Assembly (NCBI RefSeq): GCF_024459955.1
Contig: NZ_JANFXK010000001.1
Location: 186,001 to 250,000 of the forward strand
Direction: 5' to 3'
From: Anaerovorax odorimutans
Lineage (GTDB): Bacteria > Bacillota > Clostridia > Peptostreptococcales > Anaerovoracaceae
Length of the DNA: 64,000 bases
The notes beneath the pieces were generated by a model, which was given only the letters and a program-made list of their open reading frames with translations, was not told the DNA's origin and ran no database searches. Shown here in pieces: positions 43,647 to 51,908 of the stretch (positions are counted from its first letter, which is position 1; every line of letters starts with the position of its first letter). The position numbers and the translations under genes were made by a program.

Positions 43647-43683
43647 ATAAGTAAGTGTTTTTATCTACTCGACACATTTATTA

Positions 43684-43712
43684 AATATACAGCATTTTCT
43701 CTAACTTGTCAA
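43684..43712 (-). promoter_or_regulatory. Strong sigma-A promoter for the 15-gene tRNA operon
   Basis: TTGACA (43707-43712), 17 bp and TATATT (43684-43689) on the minus strand, 38 bp before tRNA-Val. An A/T-rich stretch lies upstream of the -35 box, which may act as an UP element. Confidence 0.8.
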
Positions 43713-43747
43713 GAACTTTTTTAATCTTTTTTGTCATTTCTCGCAGG

Positions 43748-43914
43748 TTTTAAAGTTGGCTCCAAGGGTGGGGCTCACGCTTGCGCGCAAGCTGAATCCG
43801 CTCCGCCGTGCATAAGCACTGCTCCGCGCATAAATCTCCACCGGAGATTTATGCCCTCTCGGGTTCTCGCCCTTTTTGCTCGCATTTTTAAAGTTGGCTC
43901 CAAGGGTGGGGCTC
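43748..43914. repeat. Partial tRNA-Asn duplication flanking a structured 110-bp element
   Basis: A 29-bp direct repeat (43748-43776 and 43886-43914) duplicates the 3' end of tRNA-Asn plus the TTTTAAAG next to its CCA. A similar TCGCA precedes each copy. The segment between contains a 14-bp perfect palindrome GCTTGCGCGCAAGC (43779-43792), a GTGC-ATAA-GCAC hairpin (43808-43819) and a 12-bp stem with a 3-nt loop (43828-43854). No open frame is supported. It looks like an attachment-site-type duplication or a small structured RNA/mobile repeat. Confidence 0.65.
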
Positions 43915-43970
43915 GAACCCACAGCCTACCGGTTAACAGCCGGTTGCTCCACCATTGAGCTACCTTGGAA
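43895..43970 (-). tRNA. tRNA-Asn (GTT)
   Basis: Acceptor TTCCAAG/CTTGGAG (first pair T-G), anticodon loop CTGTTAA, encoded CCA. It has its own promoter and is the first gene of the cluster; part of its 3' end is repeated downstream. Confidence 0.94.
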
Positions 43971-43989
43971 CAATCCTGAGAGCTTTTAT

Positions 43990-44018
43990 ATAGTAGCACA
44001 GCTAAAGGTGCGTGTCAA
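43990..44018 (-). promoter_or_regulatory. Sigma-A promoter for tRNA-Asn
   Basis: TTGACA (44013-44018), 17 bp and TACTAT (43990-43995) on the minus strand, 20 bp before tRNA-Asn. It lies just after the yigZ stop. Confidence 0.75.
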
Positions 44019-44034
44019 CGCAATTTTTGGAAAT

Positions 44035-44664
44035 TTATAAAGCAATTTTTACGAGTTCCGTAGTCTCAGAAATGAGAGACGCGGTTCCCGCCGTGAGATT
44101 GCCGAAAAGTTCTTTGATTTCTTCCGCTTTGTCCATTTCTGTCGCCACTTTTAGCGTAACCATTTCTTCGTAAATTATATCCTCAATTGAAAAATTTCCA
44201 TCCTGCGACAGGTTTTGGATTTTGCTGAGAAAGGAATAGTCCGTCTTGAACCGCAGAATTGACATTTCCCTGACCCGGCATATTCCTGCCGCCTCAAGAC
44301 CCATTTTAGCGCTGCCGGTATAGGCTCTTACCAGTCCGCCTGTGCCCAGTTTGATGCCGCCAAAATAACGGGTCACCACGACAGCCACATTGGTAATGCC
44401 CTCTTTGACCAGCATCTGCACGATGGGCGCTCCGGAAGTTCCCTGAGGCTCTCCGTCGTCGCTGGCCCACTGCAGCTGGAATTGATCGCCCACCACCAGA
44501 GCCGGAACATTGTGAGTAGCCGTCTTATGAGAGCTCTTTATCGATGCGATAAACGCTTCTGCTTCTTCTCTGCTTTCCACCGGCTTTACATGGGCGATAA
44601 ACCTGGATCTTTCTATAATTTGTTCAGCATGAGCTTCTTTTGCTGGTGTTTTATACTGTATCAT
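44035..44664 (-). CDS. YigZ/IMPACT-family protein
   Basis: 209 residues. N-terminal UPF0029 domain with RSRFIAHVKPVESREEAEAF, HNVPALVVGD, WASDDGEPQGTSGAPIVQML and VVVTRYFGGIKLGTGGLVRAY; the C-terminal DUF1949 domain is a ferredoxin-like fold. The family is related to eukaryotic IMPACT; a role at ribosomes is suspected but not established. It overlaps the upstream hflX gene by 14 bp. Confidence 0.9.
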   Translation of the reverse strand: MIQYKTPAKEAHAEQIIERSRFIAHVKPVESREEAEAFIASIKSSHKTATHNVPALVVGDQFQLQWASDDGEPQGTSGAPIVQMLVKEGITNVAVVVTRYFGGIKLGTGGLVRAYTGSAKMGLEAAGICRVREMSILRFKTDYSFLSKIQNLSQDGNFSIEDIIYEEMVTLKVATEMDKAEEIKELFGNLTAGTASLISETTELVKIAL

Positions 44665-45931
44665 ATTTCTTCAACCTGTTATAATCCGTCTGCGACAATT
44701 CCGCGTCAAAGAGCGTCCCGTTTTCTCCGTAGTCCATAGAATACACCGTAGATTTTTCACACAAATAGGAGGAAATATCTCCGCGATCATAGGGGATCAG
44801 AAGTTTGGCGCGCACCCGCGAGGAGAAAAGCTTCTCTCTTATTTTTGACAACAGCTCATCTATGTGCTGCCCATACTTTGCAGAAATCAGCACACTGTCA
44901 TGGCCCGTCGCATCCACCGGAGGCTCCTGAATCAAATCAATCTTATTGTATACCATGACTTTTTCTTTTCCGCCGGCCCCGATCTCATCGATAACCCGGT
45001 CCGTCACCTCAATATGAAAGTCATAATTTTCATAAGACGCGTCTACCACGTGAAGCAGCAGATCCGCGTAAGTCACCTCTTCCAGGGTGGCCTTGAAGGC
45101 ATCCACAAGGGAATGAGGCAGTTTGCTGACAAATCCCACCGTATCGATGAGAATGAACTCGCAGTTATTGTCCAGGCGGATGCTGCGCTGCTGCGTATCC
45201 AGGGTAGCGAAAAGCATATCCTGCTCCGTTACGGACTTGTCCTCCTTTTCGGACATAGTCAGCAGGCGGTTCATAAGCGCTGATTTTCCTGAGTTTGTAT
45301 AGCCCACGAGAGCCACTACCGGGATCTCCGCTTTTTCCCGCTGCGTCCGCTGCACGCTTCTGGTATTTTTTATGCGGGTCAGCTCTTTTTTTATATCGTC
45401 CATTCTTCCGGAAACATGCCTGCGGTCGGTCTCGAGTTTCTTCTCGCCCGGCCCTCTGGTTCCGATTCCTCCGCCCAGTCTGGACAGGGATTTGCCGAAA
45501 CCGGTCAGCCTCGGCAGCCGATACTGGAGCTGCGCCAGCTCCACTTGAAGTTTTCCTTCCCGGGAAGTGGCTCTGGACGCAAAGATATCCAGAATCAGAA
45601 TTGTACGGTCGATCACTCGCACCGCCAGCCCTTCTTCCAGATTTCGCAGCTGCATGCCGGAAAGTTCATCATTGAAAATGACCGTATCCGCTTCCATGTT
45701 GGCGCACATGTCAGCCAGTTCTTCCACCTTTCCCTTTCCGATCAGTGTGGCGGAGTTGGGTTTTTCCAGGCTCTGGACCATCTGTCCCAGCACAGTTACC
45801 CCCGCCGCCTGAGCCAGGCCGGCCAGCTCTTCCATGGAATAGGATATATCTTTGCCCATCTGCAGGCCGACCAGAATGGCCCGATAATCCTCGTCTTTTA
45901 TTATCTCATTGTTTTCATTAAATCTAACCAT
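44651..45931 (-). CDS. hflX: Ribosome-associated GTPase HflX
   Basis: A heat-shock ribosome-splitting GTPase. 426 residues: N-terminal nucleotide-binding domain, a coiled linker with GRRHVSGRMDDIKKELTRIK near 175, then the G domain: ALVGYTNSGKSALMNRL near 207, LFATLDTQQRSI (G2), LIDTVGFVSKLPHSLVDAFK (G3), MVYNKIDLI (G4). The GGGIGTRGPGEKKLETDRR motif before the linker is typical of the family. It is followed by yigZ with a 14-bp overlap. Confidence 0.94.
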   Translation of the reverse strand: MVRFNENNEIIKDEDYRAILVGLQMGKDISYSMEELAGLAQAAGVTVLGQMVQSLEKPNSATLIGKGKVEELADMCANMEADTVIFNDELSGMQLRNLEEGLAVRVIDRTILILDIFASRATSREGKLQVELAQLQYRLPRLTGFGKSLSRLGGGIGTRGPGEKKLETDRRHVSGRMDDIKKELTRIKNTRSVQRTQREKAEIPVVALVGYTNSGKSALMNRLLTMSEKEDKSVTEQDMLFATLDTQQRSIRLDNNCEFILIDTVGFVSKLPHSLVDAFKATLEEVTYADLLLHVVDASYENYDFHIEVTDRVIDEIGAGGKEKVMVYNKIDLIQEPPVDATGHDSVLISAKYGQHIDELLSKIREKLFSSRVRAKLLIPYDRGDISSYLCEKSTVYSMDYGENGTLFDAELSQTDYNRLKKYDTV

Positions 45932-45971
45932 GCCTATATCTTACCACACCCGCCTGGCTTTATGCCACCCT

Positions 45972-46643
45972 TTACTCTTCGGTTACATCCAAAATATTCT
46001 CCTTTGGTACCTGAACATAGCTGTTGGGAACGCTTCCCAGAATAACCGCTTCCGCGATGAGAACCGTACTGGACATATCGAAGGTGGACGATGACAGCGG
46101 AGCCAGAACCTTGACCTGGCTTTTGAGGATTATGTACACCTTGTATTTCGTCTGGTTGATCCCCTTGGTCTCAAATTCCGTTTTAAAGTCGATTCCGGAC
46201 ACGCTTAGGGGAATTACCTTAACATCGATCTTTGGGCCGTGCTCGGATAAAATCTGGCTTCCCAGGACGGCTCCCAGAGGCACGTCGATCTTATCTTCCT
46301 CCATTCGCCGGTATTCGGCCTGTAATTCCTTCGATATTTCTGTAATCAGCAGATTCATGGCTTTGGTATCCGCCTGGATCATTTCTGTCTCGCCCTTATC
46401 GTTGGTCTTGCGGATAATCAGGTTTTCCGTATCGGTTTCCTCGTGAAACTGGTCGTTAATAGCCTTATTGACCATTCTGGTTACCAGCGTTTTGGCCCTC
46501 ATTTTACCGATCTCTTCCAGATTGGGCTCTATCGTCGTTTTGAGGAAATAGCTGGCGGAGCAAAGGATCGCTGCAAAAATTAAAAACAGAGACAAAGGCA
46601 GTACAATAGACCGTCTTTCTCTCTGTCTTCTTTTTCTTCTCAT
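45972..46643 (-). CDS. yunB: YunB-type sporulation protein
   Basis: 223 residues. A very basic N-terminus (RRKRRQRERR) and one membrane helix (about 14-31) are followed by an extracytoplasmic domain: IGKMRAKTLVTRMVNKAIND, DTKAMNLLITEISKELQAEY, VPLGAVLGSQILSEHGPKID and PLSSSTFDMSSTVLIAEAV. These are the conserved blocks of the sporulation protein YunB of Bacillus and Clostridium, related to the sporulation signal protein SpoIIR/YlmC-like surface proteins only loosely. Its presence indicates an endospore-forming lineage. It lies 66 bp after codY. Confidence 0.85.
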   Translation of the reverse strand: MRRKRRQRERRSIVLPLSLFLIFAAILCSASYFLKTTIEPNLEEIGKMRAKTLVTRMVNKAINDQFHEETDTENLIIRKTNDKGETEMIQADTKAMNLLITEISKELQAEYRRMEEDKIDVPLGAVLGSQILSEHGPKIDVKVIPLSVSGIDFKTEFETKGINQTKYKVYIILKSQVKVLAPLSSSTFDMSSTVLIAEAVILGSVPNSYVQVPKENILDVTEE

Positions 46644-46709
46644 AATAACACCTCCGCCGACTATATCAGTCTATGCTCGGCAGAGATGCTTCGTGCTTAT
46701 TTCTTTTAA

Positions 46710-47489
46710 TTAAATATTGAGATTCTCCAGCTCTTCGTTAAATTTGGAATTAACGATCTTGATGTGAGTACCTTTCATTCCCAGGGAACGGGATTCAATT
46801 ACGCCGGCGCTCTCCAGTTTTCTCAGCGCATTAACAATAACCGATCTGGTAATCCCGGAACGGTCGGCGATCTTGCTGGCAACCAGAAGACCTTCGTTTC
46901 CATTGAGTTCGGAGAATATCTGCTGTACCGCTTCGATTTCGGAATAGGACAGAGTACCGATAGCCATCTGAACAACAGCCCGCTGTCTGGACTCTTCTTC
47001 CTCTTCCAGCGCTTTTCTCCTCTGAATCTCAAGGCCTACTACCGTAGCGCCGTATTCGCCCAGCACCAGGTCCTCATCGCTGAATTCCGGTGCGTATCTG
47101 GTCACGATGAGAGTACCCCATCTCTGGCCGCCTCCCAGAATCGGAATGACTGTATGGAGCTTGTCCGAAGTATCATAATCGTACTTGAAGATCTTCAGCG
47201 CCTCCTCGGCAGTCAGGTTGGCCTGGGTGGTCGTTACTTTCAGCAATGCTTCATTATATTCAATCGGGAATTTTTCGGAGCCAGTCTCCGGGTCCGCGAT
47301 TGTAGAACTGTCGGAACGGATTTTATAGTTTACGCCGATGACTTTTCCCTTTCGATTGACAATGTAAACATTGGCATCCATCAGGTCGCTCAGGATAGCG
47401 CAGAGTTCTTTAAACGAAAACGCGCCTGCAACGCTTTCCTGGAGGACCCAGTTCAACTTTCTTACTTTTGCTAAAATTTGATTTTCCAT
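46710..47489 (-). CDS. codY: GTP- and branched-chain-amino-acid-sensing repressor CodY
   Basis: A global regulator of nutrient-limitation genes. 259 residues: an N-terminal GAF domain (LAKVRKLNWVLQES, FKELCAILSDLMDANVYIVN) and a C-terminal winged helix with the near-invariant ASKIADRSGITRSVIVNAL and ESAGVIESRSLGMKGTHIK. The ATG at 47489 has GGAGAG upstream and matches homologue starts; the longer open frame extends into the promoter leader. It has its own promoter at 47557-47585 although it follows hslU. Confidence 0.95.
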   Translation of the reverse strand: MENQILAKVRKLNWVLQESVAGAFSFKELCAILSDLMDANVYIVNRKGKVIGVNYKIRSDSSTIADPETGSEKFPIEYNEALLKVTTTQANLTAEEALKIFKYDYDTSDKLHTVIPILGGGQRWGTLIVTRYAPEFSDEDLVLGEYGATVVGLEIQRRKALEEEEESRQRAVVQMAIGTLSYSEIEAVQQIFSELNGNEGLLVASKIADRSGITRSVIVNALRKLESAGVIESRSLGMKGTHIKIVNSKFNEELENLNI

Positions 47490-47507
47490 ATATGATGTCT
47501 CTCCTTC

Positions 47508-47524
47508 TACAACACTGTGTTGTA
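47508..47524. promoter_or_regulatory. 17-bp palindrome in the codY leader
   Basis: TACAACAC-T-GTGTTGTA is a perfect inverted repeat directly upstream of the codY ribosome-binding site and inside the predicted transcript. It may be an operator for an unidentified regulator or a small hairpin affecting translation. Confidence 0.5.
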
Positions 47525-47556
47525 CAAAATTTCCAGTCGTCTTGTTGATATAAGGT

Positions 47557-47585
47557 ATTATATATGGTTTTCTCAAATATGACAA
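47557..47585 (-). promoter_or_regulatory. codY promoter
   Basis: TTGTCA (47580-47585), 17 bp, TATAAT (47557-47562) on the minus strand. The predicted leader is about 60 nt. Confidence 0.75.
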
Positions 47586-47596
47586 CTCATTTTTTG

Positions 47597-47611
47597 AGTT
47601 TTCTAAAAAGT
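47597..47611. promoter_or_regulatory. Candidate CodY box
   Basis: AGTTTTCTAAAAAGT matches the CodY consensus AATTTTCWGAAAATT at 12 of 15 positions. It lies 12 bp upstream of the codY -35 box, suggesting autoregulation. The stretch is A/T-rich, so a chance match is possible. Confidence 0.4.
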
Positions 47612-47713
47612 TTTTTAGAACGAGAAAATTAAAACAAACTTGTTCTTTGAGCAGTTCCTTTTTTTACTACTTTGCGTATTTTATAGAAGGTTTGCTCAAA
47701 CACCCTATAAACC

Positions 47714-49162
47714 TTACAAGATGAACCGATCAATATCTTCTGGATGGATTTTTTCCATGAATTTCTCTTTTACATATTCTTCATCGATTACAAATTTGTC
47801 CTCATCCATATCCGGAATATTGAAAGAAATATCCTCCAAAAGCTTTTCCAGAATGGTATGAAGCCTTCTGGCACCGATATTTTCGGTCTGTTCATTCATC
47901 AAAAATGCCATTGTAGCGATTTCTTCGATGGCGCTGTCGGTGAATTCGATCTCCACGCCTTCTGTCTCCAGAAGCGCCTTATGCTGTTTTAAAAGCGCGT
48001 TTTCAGGAATCGTCAGGATCTTGAGGAATGTCTCGCGGTCCAGATTTTCCAGCTCAACACGGATCGGGAAACGGCCCTGCAGTTCGGGAATCAGATCCGT
48101 AGGCTTTGCCGTATGGAATGCTCCCGCGCCGATAAAGAGGATGTGATCCGTCTTTACGGGGCCGTGCTTTGTATTGACAACGCTGCCCTCTACAATAGGA
48201 AGAATATCTCTCTGTACGCCTTCTCTGGATACGTCAGCGCCTGACGAACGGTAACCGGAGCCGGAAGCGATCTTATCAATCTCATCAATGAAGATGATTC
48301 CGTTCTGCTCCGCGTTATGAAGCGCATCCTCGATAACCTGGTCCATGTCGATCAGATTCTGAGCTTCCTCTTCCCTCAGAATCTTTCTGGCATCCTTGAC
48401 CCGTACTTTCTTATTCTTTTTCTTCTGAGGCATCATATCGCCGAAAATATTGCCTATGGCGATTCCCATGCCTTCGCCGTTGAGATCCAGCGTATTGCTC
48501 TTCGGTGTATCCGTCACCTGAATCTCAATAAACTGTTCCTCCAAAAGTCCCTGTCTCAGCTGCTGCCTTACCTGTTCTCTGGCCAGCTCCACATCCTGCT
48601 TTTCTTCAGGGCTCTGCTTATTCTGATCCTGCTGCTGTTGTTCATACTGCTGCTTCTGACTCTGATAGCCTCCGCCGCCCAGCAGGAAGTCAAAGGGATT
48701 TCGGCTTGTGTTCTGCTCACTGCCTGTTTTTTTCTTTCCTGGAATGATCGCTTCAATAATACGTTCTTCCACGATTTCATCGGCAATGGCGTATTTCTCA
48801 TCCAGCTGGCTCTGTTTTGTAATGCGAATGGAAGCTTCCACCAGATCCCGGATCATGGAGTCCACGTCCCGTCCTACATATCCGACCTCCGTAAACTTAG
48901 TGGCTTCTACCTTTACAAAAGGAGCGTCCATCAGTTTTGCCAGCCGCCTTGCGATTTCCGTCTTACCTACTCCGGTAGGGCCCATCATAAGGATGTTCTT
49001 TGGTGTAATCTCTTCCTGCATCTCCTCTGAAAGCAGACTTCTCCTGTACCTGTTTCTGAGGGCGATTGACACGGATTTCTTGGCCTCGTCCTGCCCGATG
49101 ATATATTTGTCCAATTCCCCCACGATTTCTTTGGGGGTCATTTGGTATAGTTTGTTTGCCAT
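47714..49162 (-). CDS. hslU: HslU (ClpY) unfoldase ATPase of the HslUV protease
   Basis: An AAA+ ATPase that unfolds substrates for HslV. 482 residues, slightly long for the family: MTPKEIVGELDKYIIGQDEAK at the start, MGPTGVGKTEIARRLAKLM with Walker A near 61-68, EVGYVGRDVDSMIRDL, Walker B GIIFIDEIDKIA, and IGARRLHTILEKLLEDISF (sensor 2). The I-domain (about 150-240) contains a Gln-rich insert with many QQ runs, which accounts for the added length. GGAGGAG precedes the ATG. It is 9 bp after hslV. Confidence 0.95.
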   Translation of the reverse strand: MANKLYQMTPKEIVGELDKYIIGQDEAKKSVSIALRNRYRRSLLSEEMQEEITPKNILMMGPTGVGKTEIARRLAKLMDAPFVKVEATKFTEVGYVGRDVDSMIRDLVEASIRITKQSQLDEKYAIADEIVEERIIEAIIPGKKKTGSEQNTSRNPFDFLLGGGGYQSQKQQYEQQQQDQNKQSPEEKQDVELAREQVRQQLRQGLLEEQFIEIQVTDTPKSNTLDLNGEGMGIAIGNIFGDMMPQKKKNKKVRVKDARKILREEEAQNLIDMDQVIEDALHNAEQNGIIFIDEIDKIASGSGYRSSGADVSREGVQRDILPIVEGSVVNTKHGPVKTDHILFIGAGAFHTAKPTDLIPELQGRFPIRVELENLDRETFLKILTIPENALLKQHKALLETEGVEIEFTDSAIEEIATMAFLMNEQTENIGARRLHTILEKLLEDISFNIPDMDEDKFVIDEEYVKEKFMEKIHPEDIDRFIL

Positions 49163-49171
49163 AATCTCCTC

Positions 49172-49711
49172 CTATAGTTTTTCTACAGATATGTTGTCAT
49201 TGGTATAAACGCAGATGGAAGAGGCGATATTGAGGGCCTCCTTTACAATTTCCTCTGCGGTCATATCCGTATTGTTATACAATGCTTTTGCCGCTGCGTA
49301 GGCATAGTTTCCGCCCGAACCGATGGCGATAAAGTCCTGATCCGGCTCGATTACCTCTCCGTTTCCGGAAACCACCAGCAGACTTTCATGATCCGCTACG
49401 ATCATCAGGGCCTCCAGGCTTCTCATCGCTTTATCGGAGCGCCACAGCTGAGCCAGCGCTACCGCCGCCCGCTTAAGATTGCCGCCGTGTTCATCCAGCT
49501 TGCTTTCAAATTTTTCAGTCAGCGAAAACGCGTCCGCCACAGATCCCGCGAACCCCGTGAGAACGGAATTGCGATAGATTTTCTTTACTTTCTTAGCGCC
49601 ATTTTTCATAATGGCAGTTTCACCCATTGTCACCTGACCGTCGCCTCCTATGCAGACATCGTCAGGACCTCTTCTTACTGCAACGATCGTCGTCGCGTGG
49701 AACTGTACCAT
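49172..49711 (-). CDS. hslV: HslV (ClpQ) peptidase subunit
   Basis: The proteasome-like peptidase partner of HslU, about 179 residues. The N-terminal propeptide MVQFHA is followed by TTIVAVRRG, whose first Thr is the nucleophile after processing. VCIGGDGQVTMGETAIMK and VLTGFAGSVADAFSLTEKFE follow. The Met at 49711 is chosen because AGGAGG lies 7 bp before it, while it abuts the other ATG at 49717. The following hslU is 9 bp away. Confidence 0.95.
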   Translation of the reverse strand: MVQFHATTIVAVRRGPDDVCIGGDGQVTMGETAIMKNGAKKVKKIYRNSVLTGFAGSVADAFSLTEKFESKLDEHGGNLKRAAVALAQLWRSDKAMRSLEALMIVADHESLLVVSGNGEVIEPDQDFIAIGSGGNYAYAAAKALYNNTDMTAEEIVKEALNIASSICVYTNDNISVEKL

Positions 49712-49757
49712 ATTCATACCTCCTCATGTTTCACCTTGCTTTAGGTTACTGAACTAT

Positions 49758-51818
49758 TTATTCTTCTTTATAATCGCACTCGCTGTTGGAGCACGCGTAT
49801 TTGCTGGTCTTAGTTTTCTTCTCTACAAGAAGCGCCCCGCATTTCGGGCATTTCCTGTCGATCGGCTTATTCCAGTAAGACTGCTGACATTCCGGATAAC
49901 CGCTGCATCCGTAGAACACCCGTCCTGTCTTGCTCTTTCGGGCCACGATGTCCTTACCGCATTTCGGGCATTTGACATCGGTGGATTTAACGATCGGCTT
50001 TGTGTTTTTACATTCCGGATAACCGGTACAGGCTGCGAATTCGCCGAAACGTCCATGCTTGATGGCCATCGGTTTACCGCATTTCTCGCACATTTCTCCG
50101 GTAAGCTCCACTTCAAATTCGACCTTCTTTATTTCTTTGTCCGCGACTTCCAGCTCCTTTTCCAGAGTACCGTAATAATCGCGGATGATATCCTTCCACT
50201 CCACGTCCTTTACTTCCACTGCGTCCAGCTTGTCTTCCATGTCAGCCGTAAACCCGGTGTCTACGATTTCCTTAAAATAGTCTTCCATCATCTGGGTGAC
50301 AATAAAGCCCAGCTCAGTGGGGGTCAGCGTTTTCTTTTCTCTGGTCACATATTTCCGGTCAATAATCGTCGCGATGATCGGCGCGTAAGTACTCGGTCTG
50401 CCGATATCCTTTTCCTCCAGGTCCTTAACAAGGCTGGCCTCTGTAAATCTTGCCGGCGGCTGAGTAAAGTTCTGTTCGGATAAAAGCTCCGCCAGCTCCA
50501 GCTTTTCGCCCTTTTCCAGATGCGGAAGCAGTTTGTCGCTGTCATCATCTTTTCCCGGAGAATATACCTTTAAAAAGCCATCGAAGATCAGCTTAGAGCC
50601 GGTGGCTTTGAAGATATAGTCATTGTTCTCAATCGCTGCGGAAACGCCCATAAATTTGGCAGGAGACATCTGACTGGCCATAAATCTTGACCAGATCAGC
50701 TTGTATAGATTATATTGATCTTTGCTGAGAGATTCTTTTATCTCATCAGGCTCCAGCTCGATATAGCTGGGACGGATGGCTTCGTGAGCATCCTGCACAT
50801 CCTTTTTCTTATTGGAATAGACATTGTTCTGATAATACTGAGCGCCCAGCTTTTCAGTGATGTATTCTTTGGCAGCGGCCTTTGCTTCGTCGGAAATGCG
50901 GACGGAGTCTGTTCGGATATAAGATACCAGACCTACCGTACCGTGTCCTTTGATTTCAATACCCTCATAAAGCTGCTGAGCAATGAGCATGGTTTTTTTC
51001 GTGTAAAATCCCAGCTTTGTGGAAGCTTCCTGCTGCAGGCTGCTGGTTGTGAAGGGAGCATAGGGTCTGCGGGAGCGTTCCTTCTCCTCCACTTTCTTTA
51101 CTGTGTATTCCCCTGCCTTCAGCGCTTTGACAATCTCGTCAGCCTGTTCTTTATTTTCTACGGTGAGTTTCTTACCTTTATATTCCGTAAGCTTTGCCGT
51201 AAATTTCTTTCCTTTTTTCAGTTCTGCGGTAATGTTCCAGTATTCTTTGGGCACGAACGCCTTAATCTCGTTTTCCCGGTCACAGATAATTTTCAGGGCG
51301 GCGGACTGAACTCTTCCCGCGGACAGACCCCGTCTTACCTTTCTCCACAGAAGCGGGCTGATCTGATAGCCTACCAGCCGGTCCAGCACCCTTCTTGCCT
51401 GCTGAGCATCCACCAGCTTCAGGTCAATCGGCCGCGGGCTTTTTATCGCATTCTGCACGGCTTTCTTCGTAATTTCATTGAATACGATTCTGCATGGCTT
51501 GCTCTGGTCAATACCCAAAAGATACGCCAGATGCCAGGAAATGGCTTCTCCCTCACGGTCCGGGTCAGTTGCCAGATATACTTTTGCGGCGTTTTTCGCC
51601 TCTTTTTTCAGTTCCTTAATGATGTCGCCCTTGCCGCGAATCGCGATATACTGCGGTTCAAAATCGTTTTCAAGGTCGATTCCCAGTTTGCTTTTGGGCA
51701 GATCCCGTACATGTCCTACGGAAGCAATCACTTTATATTTGCTCCCCAGGAACTTCCCAATGGTCTTTGCTTTTGACGGTGACTCTACGATCACCAAATT
51801 TTTCTTGGCGGCAGCCAT
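49758..51818 (-). CDS. topA: DNA topoisomerase I
   Basis: Relaxes negatively supercoiled DNA. About 686 residues: TOPRIM domain (LVIVESPSKAKTIGKFLG, ATDPDREGEAISWHLAYLLG), QSAALKIICDRE, and the active-site region GLVSYIRTDSVRIS with the nucleophilic Tyr. At the C-terminus are three zinc-ribbon modules starting CEKCGKPM, CPKCGKDI and CPKCGALL. The start at 51818 (MAAAKKNLVIVESP) is supported by GGGGAGGA seven bases upstream. Neighbours dprA and hslVU are conserved in Firmicutes. Confidence 0.95.
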   Translation of the reverse strand: MAAAKKNLVIVESPSKAKTIGKFLGSKYKVIASVGHVRDLPKSKLGIDLENDFEPQYIAIRGKGDIIKELKKEAKNAAKVYLATDPDREGEAISWHLAYLLGIDQSKPCRIVFNEITKKAVQNAIKSPRPIDLKLVDAQQARRVLDRLVGYQISPLLWRKVRRGLSAGRVQSAALKIICDRENEIKAFVPKEYWNITAELKKGKKFTAKLTEYKGKKLTVENKEQADEIVKALKAGEYTVKKVEEKERSRRPYAPFTTSSLQQEASTKLGFYTKKTMLIAQQLYEGIEIKGHGTVGLVSYIRTDSVRISDEAKAAAKEYITEKLGAQYYQNNVYSNKKKDVQDAHEAIRPSYIELEPDEIKESLSKDQYNLYKLIWSRFMASQMSPAKFMGVSAAIENNDYIFKATGSKLIFDGFLKVYSPGKDDDSDKLLPHLEKGEKLELAELLSEQNFTQPPARFTEASLVKDLEEKDIGRPSTYAPIIATIIDRKYVTREKKTLTPTELGFIVTQMMEDYFKEIVDTGFTADMEDKLDAVEVKDVEWKDIIRDYYGTLEKELEVADKEIKKVEFEVELTGEMCEKCGKPMAIKHGRFGEFAACTGYPECKNTKPIVKSTDVKCPKCGKDIVARKSKTGRVFYGCSGYPECQQSYWNKPIDRKCPKCGALLVEKKTKTSKYACSNSECDYKEE

Positions 51819-51908
51819 AAAAATCCTCCCCATCTATAATCTTTTCCTGCCGGCAGCAGGAATATTTCTTGCCTATTGGTTCTAAAAGCTTATTATATCG
51901 CCTTTTTT

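Noticed and set aside
47591-47630. Hairpins near the codY promoter as an hslU terminator
   Set aside because: TTCTAAAA/TTTTAGAA and ACTCA/TGAGT arms are short and A/T-rich, without a GC stem; better read as part of the A/T-rich promoter region and CodY-box candidate.
50715-51776. A 353-codon plus-strand open frame opposite topA
   Set aside because: It is antisense to the TOPRIM and catalytic domains of topoisomerase I and has no ribosome site or recognisable domain.
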